Below, piece by piece: positions 55,306-63,820 of a DNA stretch of 64,000 nt. The notes beneath the pieces were generated by a model. The model did not search any database, was not told the DNA's origin, and saw only the letters and a program-made list of their open reading frames with translations. This stretch comes from Natronincola peptidivorans. Its GTDB lineage: Bacteria > Bacillota > Clostridia > Peptostreptococcales > Natronincolaceae. The stretch lies in NCBI RefSeq assembly GCF_900111615.1, contig NZ_FOHU01000011.1, forward strand, positions 62,001-126,000. The letters run 5' to 3'. Made by a program: the position numbers and the translations under genes. Each line of letters starts with the position of its first letter. The first letter of the stretch is position 1.

Positions 55306-56220
55306 TTATTCTTCTCCCACAATCCTTACTTCTGGATGCAGCTCCACTCCGAACTTCTCCATTACAGTTTTTTGTATGAGAGCAATCAAACTTAACACAT
55401 CTTTTGACGTTGCATTTCCAACATTTACAATGAATCCCGAATGTAGTTCTGACACTTGAGCCCCGCCTACCTTTGCACCCTTTAATCCAGCATCCTGTAT
55501 CAGTTTTCCTGCAAAGTATCCCGGTGGTCTCTTAAAGGTACTGCCTGCACTTGGTAAATGAAGTGGTTGTTTTGTTGTTCTTTTTTCTGTTAAATCGTCT
55601 GTAATCCTCTTTATTTCTTCATAGCTTCCTTCCATTAATTCCATGGTTACTTCTAAAACGATATAGTTGTGGGTTTGCACAATACTGGTTCTATAGCCTA
55701 ACTCTAGTTCTTGTAGAGATAAATCAAGTATTTCTCCAGCCTCGTTTAGAACCCTGCAGCTTTTTACAACATCCTTCATTTCTCCTCCGTATGCCCCAGC
55801 ATTCATGGTGATGGCGCCACCTAATGTACCCGGAATTCCACTAGCAAACTCAAAGCCCTGTAAGCTTTTCTTTAAAATTTTTTTAGCTAAAGTAGATAAT
55901 AGAATACCTGCATCAGCTATTGCTTTATTGTCCTCAAAGGTTACATGATTGAGATTATCAGCGATTTTAATAACAACACAGCGCATCCCCTTGTCTCTGA
56001 CTAAAAGATTAGAGCCATTGCCCATCACAAAATAGGGTGTTTTTTCCTTTTTGCATGTCTGGATAGCCATTTGAATCTCTTCAATACTTTTAGGCATTAG
56101 TAATATATCTGCAGGACCTCCAATTTTAAAGGAGGTGTGATTTTTCATAGGCTCCTCTAACAAGATATTATCCTTCTTGGTAAAGGTTAGAAATTGCTGG
56201 TATATTTTATTTTTATCCAC
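55306..56220 (-). CDS. murB: UDP-N-acetylenolpyruvoylglucosamine reductase
   Basis: GTG at 56220 has TAGGAG eight bases upstream; the GTG three codons earlier touches it. 304 residues: TSFKIGGPADILLMP, MGNGSNLLV (FAD), ASGIPGTLGGAITMNAGAYGGE, YRTS (catalytic Arg), PSAGSTFKRPPGYFAGKLIQ (type II) and HPEVRIVGE. Makes UDP-MurNAc for peptidoglycan. Confidence 0.95.
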   Translation of the reverse strand: MDKNKIYQQFLTFTKKDNILLEEPMKNHTSFKIGGPADILLMPKSIEEIQMAIQTCKKEKTPYFVMGNGSNLLVRDKGMRCVVIKIADNLNHVTFEDNKAIADAGILLSTLAKKILKKSLQGFEFASGIPGTLGGAITMNAGAYGGEMKDVVKSCRVLNEAGEILDLSLQELELGYRTSIVQTHNYIVLEVTMELMEGSYEEIKRITDDLTEKRTTKQPLHLPSAGSTFKRPPGYFAGKLIQDAGLKGAKVGGAQVSELHSGFIVNVGNATSKDVLSLIALIQKTVMEKFGVELHPEVRIVGEE

Positions 56221-56323
56221 GATCTTCACTCCTAAGCTGTTAATATAGCTATATCCTTTTAAATGTTTACTTCTTCTAAAGTATATCCTTTTTTTTCTAA
56301 CAGGTCAATTATTGATAAAAACT

Positions 56324-57676
56324 TCATTTTCCAATGGTGTTTAATAATAATTCTACCTTCTGATTTACTTCCCTTAGTATCTCTTCAGCTGTTTTTTTCC
56401 CCAACAACCCTAATCTTATTTCATTTTGCAGAATATTATCAATTTCCTTCCAGTAGGGATGGGGAGGAATCATTTTGGTATTATCTAAGTTGTTATATAG
56501 CATCGTCATTAAGGCATTTCCTTCGTAAATATTTCCTACAGTTTTTTTAACAGGAAATACTCCTAACCGATCTAATTCCATTTGATATTTGTCATCTGTT
56601 AAGTATTTTAGAAAATTAACACATACCTGTAGCTTTTTGTCATCCACTTGTTTCTTTACGCCATAAGCTCCTATTCCACTACTAATAGATATCGGGACAC
56701 CTAATTCTCCTGTTGGATAGTTAGCAATGGTGTATTCAAAGCCTACTCCTTCCTTTATTAAACTGTCTAATACATTTAAAGCCCAGGTTCCCACTGGATA
56801 TACGGCAATATTTTGATCTTGATAAAAGGAGGTCCATGCTGCATTGGAAGTATTTTCTCCAAAATTTGTTGGTGTTACTCCATATTTGTATTTAAGATCA
56901 ATGATTTTCTCTACACCACTCTGTGCTGAATCATCAGTAAATACATATTGCTGATTTTTATTAATGATTTCTGCACCATCGCTTAATAAAAACCCCCATA
57001 TATTATAATAACCCGATTGTACGAAACTATTAAATCCAAAATAATCTGCCTTCCCCCTACCCTTACTATCATAGGTAAGTCGCTGCATTTTTTCAACAAA
57101 TTCATCATAGCTCCAATTGCCATCAACAGGTGGTTCTACCCCTCTTTCATGGAAAAGATCTAGGTTTAGTACCATGGTATAAGTGGTCATCATCCAAGGC
57201 ATTGCCCATATCTGTCCATTATAGGTTACTGCTTCTATAACATTTTCTCTAAACTTTTCTACTTCTTCTTCAGTTAAATAGGTGTCTAGCGGTTCTAGGA
57301 TTTCCTGCCCCAAGATGCTATAGTCGCTGCCAATTGGTATAATATCTGGTGGGTTTCCCATTTTTATTGCAGTATCCAGCTTCACAGTACCTTTTTCCCA
57401 ATCTAATGTCTGGAAATTAATATAAACTCCGGGATTTTCTTTTTCAAAGTCTTGTATTTTTTCATATATCCACCGAAAATTTGTACCGCTGTCCCTATCT
57501 AATCTTGGAAAATCCCAAAAGCTTATTACTCCCGTCCAGGACGGTTCTATTTGGGCTTTATTATGATCTGCAATTTTCGGTTGCAGATAGTATAGATAAA
57601 ATGGTCCTCCAATAATAAACATGAACAGTGTCAAGTAAATGACTATCCCCAATAACTTTTTTTTGCTTTTTCTCAT
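56324..57676 (-). CDS. Orphan extracellular solute-binding protein (sugar ABC type)
   Basis: A 450-residue family-1 binding protein. An N-terminal hydrophobic helix (LGIVIYLTLFMFIIGGPFYLYY) has no lipobox Cys, so it is anchored by the helix rather than lipid. Then GVISFWDFPRLDRDSG, INFQTLDWEKG, PPDIIPIGSDYS and SYDEFVEKMQRLT. No permease or ATPase lies next to it, so its partners are elsewhere or it senses sugars. Confidence 0.8.
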   Translation of the reverse strand: MRKSKKKLLGIVIYLTLFMFIIGGPFYLYYLQPKIADHNKAQIEPSWTGVISFWDFPRLDRDSGTNFRWIYEKIQDFEKENPGVYINFQTLDWEKGTVKLDTAIKMGNPPDIIPIGSDYSILGQEILEPLDTYLTEEEVEKFRENVIEAVTYNGQIWAMPWMMTTYTMVLNLDLFHERGVEPPVDGNWSYDEFVEKMQRLTYDSKGRGKADYFGFNSFVQSGYYNIWGFLLSDGAEIINKNQQYVFTDDSAQSGVEKIIDLKYKYGVTPTNFGENTSNAAWTSFYQDQNIAVYPVGTWALNVLDSLIKEGVGFEYTIANYPTGELGVPISISSGIGAYGVKKQVDDKKLQVCVNFLKYLTDDKYQMELDRLGVFPVKKTVGNIYEGNALMTMLYNNLDNTKMIPPHPYWKEIDNILQNEIRLGLLGKKTAEEILREVNQKVELLLNTIGK

Positions 57677-57741
57677 AGGAATCCCTCCTATTAATTTCTA
57701 TTCTTGCTGATTATCCTTTATTCATTAGGACAAAATCACAT

Positions 57742-57768
57742 AAAAAAAAGAGTACTGGTGTACTCTTT
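57742..57768 (-). terminator. Terminator of moaA-MOSC
   Basis: AAAGAGTAC and GTACTCTTT pair around TGGT; the minus strand runs into eight T. Confidence 0.88.
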
Positions 57769-57779
57769 AATCCTTCATG

Positions 57780-58184
57780 TTATAAAGTTACAACATCTCC
57801 TATTGTAATACCACCTGCTCTTCTCACCCTTCCCCAAAATATGTGCTTGCTTAGGCCACAGCTTTTTTCGTTAGCTAGGGCAGGACAATCATGGTGACAT
57901 TCTTTTCCTAACATTGTTATTTCAATACTGCTGTCCCCTAAATACATCATAGAAAAAGGTTCAATTGCTTTATAATCTAAACCTTCAATAATAAGATTAG
58001 CTTTAAACTTTAAATGACAAAAACCTTGTACTTCATCATACTGCAATTTATCATACCCTATGGAGGTGATTATGCTAATATCTCTTTGATGACTTAAAGA
58101 ATTAGATATTTCTAGAAATGACTTTTTATATTCTCTCCATATTCCTTCTTCATCCTTTTTATAAATACTCTTTATTTTTGCCAA
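57780..58184 (-). CDS. MOSC-domain protein
   Basis: A 134-residue MOSC protein (VQGFCHLKFKANLIIEGL, SSIEITMLGKECHHDCPAL, FWGRVRRAGGITIGDVV). The conserved Cys (ECHHDC) may carry sulfur for molybdenum-cofactor sulfuration. Starts six bases after the moaA stop and shares its riboswitch. Confidence 0.82.
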   Translation of the reverse strand: MAKIKSIYKKDEEGIWREYKKSFLEISNSLSHQRDISIITSIGYDKLQYDEVQGFCHLKFKANLIIEGLDYKAIEPFSMMYLGDSSIEITMLGKECHHDCPALANEKSCGLSKHIFWGRVRRAGGITIGDVVTL

Positions 58185-58190
58185 GCTTTG

Positions 58191-59153
58191 TTAACCTCCG
58201 ATTTCTGCCATGCTTCTTTTTCCCAACTGGTAACCATCTGTATATAAGTAATGCTGCTGAGGTTTTGCCATGATAGCGTTTGCCATGACATCCTTTAAAT
58301 CATCAGGAGTATTTCTTATGACATTTAATATGTCTATTTCTTCATGACTATGGAGGCATGGCTTCAATTTTCCGTCACTGGTCATGCGTATCCTGTTACA
58401 TTCTCCACAGAAATGACTACTGATTGGATTGATGAATCCAATTTTACCTTTTCCATCTGGCAGCTTATAGTATTTTGCTGGACTGGAAGCTTGATGAACC
58501 AAAGGTATGAGGTTCCCTATTTTTTCTTTAATTGCTTCGTTAGAAATAAATCTTTCCTTTGCCCAATTGCCTGCTTCCCCTACTGGCATTAATTCAATAA
58601 ACCTAACCTCAATATTTTCATTCTTGGTGAGATTAGCAAGATCCTGTACTTCATCTTGGTTATAGCCGCCAATTACAACAGCATTCAGTTTTACTGGAGT
58701 CATCCCCAGCTTTATTACTTCTTCTATACCCTCCAGAACCTGATGTACATCTCCGCCTCTAGTAATCCTTGCATAATTGTCTTGCTTCAAAGAATCTATA
58801 CTGATGTTGACACGCTTCAATCCAGCTTCTTTTAAATCTTTAGCATGCTTTTTTAATAAAACACCGTTGGTGGTCATAGCAATGTCTTTTATTCCTTTAA
58901 TGTCCGACAAACCTTTTATAAATTCAACAATACCCTTTTTCACCAAAGGTTCTCCTCCAGTGATTCTGATCTTATCTATACCAAGAGTTGCAGCGATTTT
59001 TACAGCTTTTGTAATTTCTTCAAAGGTCAGCATATCTTTATGATCTTTTTTACAAATTCCTTCCTCTGGCATACAATAAAGACATCTTAGATTGCATAGG
59101 TCTGTAATGGATATTCGCATATAATTGACTCTTCGATTATATTGATCTCTCAT
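58191..59153 (-). CDS. moaA: GTP 3',8-cyclase (molybdopterin biosynthesis)
   Basis: The ATG at 59153 after AAGGAGTG gives 320 residues; a longer frame would run through the riboswitch. Radical-SAM cluster in DLCNLRCLYCMPEEG, TGGEPL and IRITGGEPLVKK; C-terminal cluster in SSHFCGECNRIRMTSDGKLKPCLHS. The usual C-terminal GG is present (MAEIGG). It turns GTP into the molybdopterin precursor. First gene after the riboswitch. Confidence 0.94.
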   Translation of the reverse strand: MRDQYNRRVNYMRISITDLCNLRCLYCMPEEGICKKDHKDMLTFEEITKAVKIAATLGIDKIRITGGEPLVKKGIVEFIKGLSDIKGIKDIAMTTNGVLLKKHAKDLKEAGLKRVNISIDSLKQDNYARITRGGDVHQVLEGIEEVIKLGMTPVKLNAVVIGGYNQDEVQDLANLTKNENIEVRFIELMPVGEAGNWAKERFISNEAIKEKIGNLIPLVHQASSPAKYYKLPDGKGKIGFINPISSHFCGECNRIRMTSDGKLKPCLHSHEEIDILNVIRNTPDDLKDVMANAIMAKPQQHYLYTDGYQLGKRSMAEIGG

Positions 59154-59225
59154 CCTATCACTCCTTATATCAATAAACTTCCTCTGTTTATTTTTATCAT
59201 TAAATTCACTTTTAACTTCATTATA

Positions 59226-59257
59226 CAAAAAAGCTAGTCCTTTGAAAGGACTAGCTT
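59226..59257 (-). terminator. Expression-platform terminator of the Moco riboswitch
   Basis: A near-perfect palindrome (AAGCTAGTCCTTT and AAAGGACTAGCTT) followed on the minus strand by TTTTTTGT lies between the aptamer and moaA. It would end transcription when the cofactor is bound. Confidence 0.85.
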
Positions 59258-59264
59258 TTATAGC

Positions 59265-59370
59265 ATCAGTATCTTTTTCCTTTCCAATTACGGGAGGCAT
59301 AAGGATTTCTCTTTATACCCATAGGCTACTTCCCTTAGGTTAATACCCTTAGAGATGGTAGCTCGGAATA
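59265..59370 (-). ncRNA. Molybdenum-cofactor (Moco) riboswitch aptamer
   Basis: On the minus strand upstream of moaA the segment contains GCCTCCCGTAATTGGAAAGG (59279-59298), which matches the core of the E. coli moaA Moco motif (GCCTCCCGTATCTGGAAAGG), preceded by a plausible multi-stem region beginning CCGAGCTACC near 59368. With the terminator at 59226-59257 it forms a transcriptional off-switch. Tungsten-cofactor variants are also known. Confidence 0.88.
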
Positions 59371-59413
59371 TTATTATATTATATGTTTTTACTTACCTCT
59401 CATTATAGCACTT

Positions 59414-60202
59414 TTAGGTAGAAATTAAAATATTTTTTTCACCATTATAAATATTCAGTCTTCTCCCTCTTGCAAATCCAATAAGCACCATATTTAAAGT
59501 TTTTGCAATCTCTACCGACAAATCAGTTGGTGCTGACCTTGATACAATTACTGGGATTTTTCTCTTGCTGGTTTTTATAATCATTTCTGATGAAATTCTA
59601 CCAGTTGTTATTAATATTTTATCCTCCAAACCCATGTCCTTCAAAAAGGCTTCCCCTATAATCTTATCTAGGGCATTATGTCTTCCTACATCTTCATGAA
59701 ACAACAATATTTCCTCATTACTACACAACCCACAAGCATGGACCCCTCCAGTCTCTTTAAATAAGTAAGACATTTCGTTGAGTTGGCTGGAGAGACTCAA
59801 AATCTCTTCTGCCTTTATTTGTACGTTATTTTCTATAGATTGAGCACCTAAGGAATCCAGTACATTATAAAAAACCGTCCCTTTGCCGCATCCAGTAGTA
59901 ACTGTTCTTTTTCCAAATAGTTTTTCTGCTAAAGGAGATTTATTCTTTAACTCAATATATCCGTGACCTTTTTCTTCATCTATGTGTATTTTTTCTATTT
60001 GATTCTTACTCTTAATAATCCCCTCTGATACTAGAAACCCAACTGCTAAATAATCTAAGCCCTTCGGTGAACATAATAATGTAATAAACTCTTCATTGTT
60101 TAGAAATATAGTGAATGGATATTCTACAGTAACTAAATCTTCTATTGATTCACAATTATTATGATTAATCTTATGAATAACCACTTCCTTTGAATAGGCC
60201 AT
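59414..60202 (-). CDS. fdhD: FdhD, formate dehydrogenase sulfurtransferase
   Basis: A 262-residue FdhD: LLCSPKGLDYLAVGFLVSEG, TTGCGKGT, GGVHACGLC, LLFHEDVGRHNALDKIIGEA, SSEMIIKTSKRKIPVIVSRSAPT. FdhD sulfurates the molybdenum/tungsten cofactor of formate dehydrogenases. The E. coli CxxC (C121, C124) reads CGKG here, keeping only the first Cys. Next to moaA and an NADH module, suggesting a formate dehydrogenase, but no fdh gene is seen here. Confidence 0.92.
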   Translation of the reverse strand: MAYSKEVVIHKINHNNCESIEDLVTVEYPFTIFLNNEEFITLLCSPKGLDYLAVGFLVSEGIIKSKNQIEKIHIDEEKGHGYIELKNKSPLAEKLFGKRTVTTGCGKGTVFYNVLDSLGAQSIENNVQIKAEEILSLSSQLNEMSYLFKETGGVHACGLCSNEEILLFHEDVGRHNALDKIIGEAFLKDMGLEDKILITTGRISSEMIIKTSKRKIPVIVSRSAPTDLSVEIAKTLNMVLIGFARGRRLNIYNGEKNILIST

Positions 60203-60336
60203 TTTCCTCCCCCTTTTTCATACTCCTATGTAATTTCTATGTTCGAAGTCAATTATCACCCAATATGATGATGCTAAAGCCAGTATTTATTTCTATTATA
60301 GCACACTTCCTTTTTTTCTTTAATTGTTTGTTAAAA

Positions 60337-60395
60337 AACAATCTAAAAATCCAGCTACCACAGCGTATTAACAAATACGCCGTGTGCTGGATTTT
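60337..60395 (-). terminator. Terminator of the NADH-module operon
   Basis: AAAATCCAGC (60346-60355) and GCTGGATTTT (60386-60395) pair, with an inner CACAGCGTATT/AATACGCCGTG stem; it lies ten bases after the nuoF-like stop. Confidence 0.82.
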
Positions 60396-60404
60396 GGTTT
60401 TATT

Positions 60405-62201
60405 TTAGCCTTTAATGATAGCTTTAAATGGACAGGCTGGTAAACAGGCCCCGCATTTGATACATGTATCCGTATCGATTACATATACTTCCTTGCCTTT
60501 TTCGCCGCTAATACAATCAACTGGACATTTTTTAGCACAAATACCACATTTTTTACAAAGCTCTGGAATAACCTTGTATTCAAGTAATGCTTGACATACT
60601 CCCGCTGGACATTTTTTGTCATTTACATGGGCTTCGTATTCATGTCTGAAATATTTTAATGTTGATAACACTGGATTTGGCGCTGTTTGTCCTAATCCGC
60701 AAAGAGAAGCCGCCTTGATTGTCTTAGCCAATGTTTCTAGACTCTCCAAATCTTTAAGGGTGCCTTTCCCTTCAGTGATTGCTTCTAGTATATCTAGCAT
60801 TCGCTTTGTACCTTCACGACATGGGGTACATTTTCCACAGGATTCTTCAACTGTAAAGTCCAAGAAGAATCTAGCGATATCTACCATACAGTTATCTTCA
60901 TCCATAACAATCATTCCACCGGATCCCATCATAGATCCTAATTTTATTAGATTGTCATAGTCAATAGGTGTATCTATATGTTCAGCTGGAATACAGCCAC
61001 CGGAAGGTCCCCCTGTTTGCACTGCCTTAAAGGCTTTTCCTTCTGGGATCCCGCCTCCTATTTCATAGATTACCTCTCTTAGGGTGGTTCCCATTGGGAT
61101 TTCTAATAATCCTGTATTGTTAATCTTTCCACCTAAAGCAAATACTTTTGTTCCCTTAGATTTTTCTGTTCCTATTCCTGCAAACCACTCTGCTCCTTTT
61201 AAAATAATTTGAGGAATATTTGCGTAGGTTTCAACATTGTTTAATAGGGTGGGTTTATCCCAAATACCCTTTTGTGCTGGGAACGGTGGTCTTGGTCTTG
61301 GCATACCTCTTTTTCCTTCAATAGAGTTAATTAAAGCTGTTTCTTCTCCACATACGAAGGCTCCTGCACCAAGTCGTATTTCTAAATCAAAATTAAAGCC
61401 CGTTCCAAAAATATCTTTTCCTAATAAGCCTTCTTCTTTTGCTTGATCAATAGCAATCTGTAGTCGTTTTACTGCTATTGGATACTCTGCTCTTATATAT
61501 ACATAGCCTTTATCTGCACCTACTGCATAGCCTGCTATTGCCATAGATTCTATAATAACGTGAGGGTCTCCCTCTAGAACAGAACGATCCATGAAAGCTC
61601 CTGGATCTCCTTCATCGGCATTACATGCTACGTACTTTTGATCTCCTTCTGCTTTAGCTGTAAATTCCCATTTTAAACCCGTTGGGAATCCCCCGCCTCC
61701 ACGGCCTCTAAGACCTGATTTCTTTACTATATCAATAACCTCTTGTGGTGTCATTTCTGTTAGTACACTGGCTAAGGCTTGATAACCGTCAAAAGCAATA
61801 TACTCTTCTATTACTTCTGGGTTAATAAGCCCGCAATTTCTTAGTGCAACCCTTTGTTGCTTTTTGTAGAATCCTACCTCGTCGATAGATCTAATTTTGT
61901 CTTCCTCTACTGATTCTTTATATAATAAGTCTTTTACAATTCTTCCTTTTAATAAATGCTCTTCTGTAATTTTATCTACATCATCTACACTAATATGACT
62001 ATAGAAAGCACCCTCAGGGTATACAATTACGATAGGACCAGCCTCACAAAGCCCAAAACACCCTGTTTTTATTACTTTAACTTCTTTTTCAAGCTCATGT
62101 TTTTCTAATAATTCTTCAAATCTATCTAAGATTTTTGCTGAATCTGAAGATACACAACCTGTCCCTGCACATACCAGCACATGCGATCTAAATAAGTCCA
62201 T
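60405..62201 (-). CDS. NuoF-like NADH-binding subunit (HndC/HydB type)
   Basis: A 598-residue subunit. An N-terminal thioredoxin-like 2Fe-2S domain (AGTGCVSSDSAKI, KTGCFGLCEAGP) is followed by the NuoF FMN/NADH core (GLRGRGGGGFPTGLKW, CNADEGDPGAFMDR, GAGAFVCGEETALINS), the N3 cluster ESCGKCTPCREG and two C-terminal 4Fe-4S motifs (CKKCGICAKKCPV, CIKCGACLPACPF). It passes electrons between NADH and iron-sulfur partners in hydrogenases or formate dehydrogenases. Third gene of the unit. Confidence 0.93.
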   Translation of the reverse strand: MDLFRSHVLVCAGTGCVSSDSAKILDRFEELLEKHELEKEVKVIKTGCFGLCEAGPIVIVYPEGAFYSHISVDDVDKITEEHLLKGRIVKDLLYKESVEEDKIRSIDEVGFYKKQQRVALRNCGLINPEVIEEYIAFDGYQALASVLTEMTPQEVIDIVKKSGLRGRGGGGFPTGLKWEFTAKAEGDQKYVACNADEGDPGAFMDRSVLEGDPHVIIESMAIAGYAVGADKGYVYIRAEYPIAVKRLQIAIDQAKEEGLLGKDIFGTGFNFDLEIRLGAGAFVCGEETALINSIEGKRGMPRPRPPFPAQKGIWDKPTLLNNVETYANIPQIILKGAEWFAGIGTEKSKGTKVFALGGKINNTGLLEIPMGTTLREVIYEIGGGIPEGKAFKAVQTGGPSGGCIPAEHIDTPIDYDNLIKLGSMMGSGGMIVMDEDNCMVDIARFFLDFTVEESCGKCTPCREGTKRMLDILEAITEGKGTLKDLESLETLAKTIKAASLCGLGQTAPNPVLSTLKYFRHEYEAHVNDKKCPAGVCQALLEYKVIPELCKKCGICAKKCPVDCISGEKGKEVYVIDTDTCIKCGACLPACPFKAIIKG

Positions 62202-62244
62202 TTTTTTACCCCCTTACTTTATTGTTATACTTTCATGCAGTTTT

Positions 62245-62613
62245 CTATTTTTCATAGGCCCCAATAGTGTATTCATCCACTACTTTACCATTTACGATAT
62301 GATCTACTATAATTTTCCTAGCCTTTTCTGCAGTCAAATCAACATAGGTTACCTTTTCTTCGCCTTCTTTATAAACCTCTATCATTGGCTCTAGTCTACA
62401 AGCACCTATACATCCCGTTTGAGTTACTACTACATGCTCAACATTTCTTTTTTTAACTTCTTCAATTAAGGCCATCATTACTGGTCTAGCGCCAGCAGAA
62501 ATCCCACAGGTTGCCATACCTACTACAATTCTAGTTCCTTTTCTATCACTTCTAAGATTAACCTTTTCTAAAGCTTCTTTACGAATTTTCTGTAATTCAG
62601 CAATGGATTTCAT
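62245..62613 (-). CDS. Thioredoxin-like 2Fe-2S ferredoxin (HndB type)
   Basis: A 122-residue protein with ATCGISAGARPVMMALIEEV and TQTGCIGACRLEPM, four Cys for a 2Fe-2S cluster. Between NuoE- and NuoF-like genes, as hndB in NADP-reducing hydrogenases. Confidence 0.9.
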   Translation of the reverse strand: MKSIAELQKIRKEALEKVNLRSDRKGTRIVVGMATCGISAGARPVMMALIEEVKKRNVEHVVVTQTGCIGACRLEPMIEVYKEGEEKVTYVDLTAEKARKIIVDHIVNGKVVDEYTIGAYEK

Positions 62614-62628
62614 AAATAAACCCCCTTT

Positions 62629-63102
62629 TTAATATTTCTCCATAATACCTGGTATATCATCTACCTTTAATCTTCCATATACATCTTCATTTACTGTTAT
62701 TACTGGTGCTAAACCACAGGCACCTATACATCGAGTAGCTACTAAGGTGAATTTACCATCAGCAGAATTTTCTCCTGGTTTCGTGTCAATAATTTCACTG
62801 ATTTTGTCAAGAATAGGTTGGGCATTTTTTACATAACAAGCTGTTCCTAAGCAAACCCCTATTACATATTCACCCTTTGGTTCAATTGAAAACTGAGAAT
62901 AGAAGGTTACAACACCATAAATCTCACTTAAAGATATCTTTAGTTCTTCAGAAATCTTTTTTTGCACCTCAATTGGAAGACAGCCAAAGATCTTCTGCCC
63001 TTCGTGAAGTACTGGCATTAGAGCTCCTCTTTTTCCTTTGTTTTCGTCAATTACTTTTTGCAGCTTTTGAAAATTTTCTTCAGTCAAAACATTTTTAGCC
63101 AT
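62629..63102 (-). CDS. NuoE-like 2Fe-2S subunit (HndA type)
   Basis: A 157-residue NuoE: GALMPVLHEGQKIFGCLP, EIYGVVTFYSQF, CLGTACYVKNAQPIL and ATRCIGACGLAPVI with the four cluster cysteines. First gene; GGAGGG before the ATG. Carries electrons from NuoF. Confidence 0.92.
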   Translation of the reverse strand: MAKNVLTEENFQKLQKVIDENKGKRGALMPVLHEGQKIFGCLPIEVQKKISEELKISLSEIYGVVTFYSQFSIEPKGEYVIGVCLGTACYVKNAQPILDKISEIIDTKPGENSADGKFTLVATRCIGACGLAPVITVNEDVYGRLKVDDIPGIMEKY

Positions 63103-63265
63103 AATGTCCCTCCTTTTTTTATGAATAATTAATTGATAATAAATAGTTAATACATGTAGTAAATTGTTTTATACTTTGTAAATATTCATTTTAAATGAAT
63201 ATTCAAATGCCTGATTTATTAATTGATGTTATTAATTAATAACTTAAATTAACTAAGAATCGAGT

Positions 63266-63283
63266 TTGTTAAAAATTTAACCA
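63266..63283. promoter_or_regulatory. Rex-like operator 1
   Basis: TTGTTAA-AAAT-TTAACCA matches the clostridial Rex consensus TTGTTAANNNNTTAACAA with one mismatch, 164 bases upstream of the NuoE start. Rex is the NADH/NAD sensor. AT-rich background makes chance matches possible. Confidence 0.45.
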
Positions 63284-63802
63284 TTTTTCCTACTATTTAT
63301 TTCCCTATTGCTTCAACTGCACTGGCATTGTTATTTTGTTATAGAAGAAGTATTCTTTTTATTAAAAGAATAAATAGGGTTATTATTAAGTATTATTTTT
63401 TGCTGTTTATAGTCAAACATCCATATGTTTTTTAAGCTTATTATTTATTTTTCAACCACTATTAATATATAATAAATATTATTTAAAATCAATAGTTGTT
63501 CCTAATTATTTTTAATTAGCATTTTGTCAATTATTATAATCAAGGCCTCATCCATTGAAATTTGAAGCTTTAAGATTTGATGCTAAAATTTTGTTATTTC
63601 TAATTTTTTAGTTTTTTGCTTCTGCCACTTTTTTCGATATTAAAAATCCTTCTATAATTGAATTATTATGATTAAAGCATATACCCTAGGCAACGAAATA
63701 ATATATTGTATTTAGCACGCCTTTGCAGTTCTTTCTTCCCCTATTATTTTTATTCTCTCTATTAGATGTAAGCACTTCAAGATAATTATTAAAGATGTGT
63801 TA

Positions 63803-63820
63803 TTGTTAAATTATTAACTA
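63803..63820. promoter_or_regulatory. Rex-like operator 2
   Basis: TTGTTAA-ATTA-TTAACTA, one mismatch from the same consensus, 537 bases further out. Whether it serves the NADH module or a gene beyond the window is open. Confidence 0.35.

Noticed and set aside
59154-59300. N-terminal extension of MoaA by 49 residues
   Set aside because: It would translate the riboswitch and terminator; a good ribosome site precedes the ATG at 59153.
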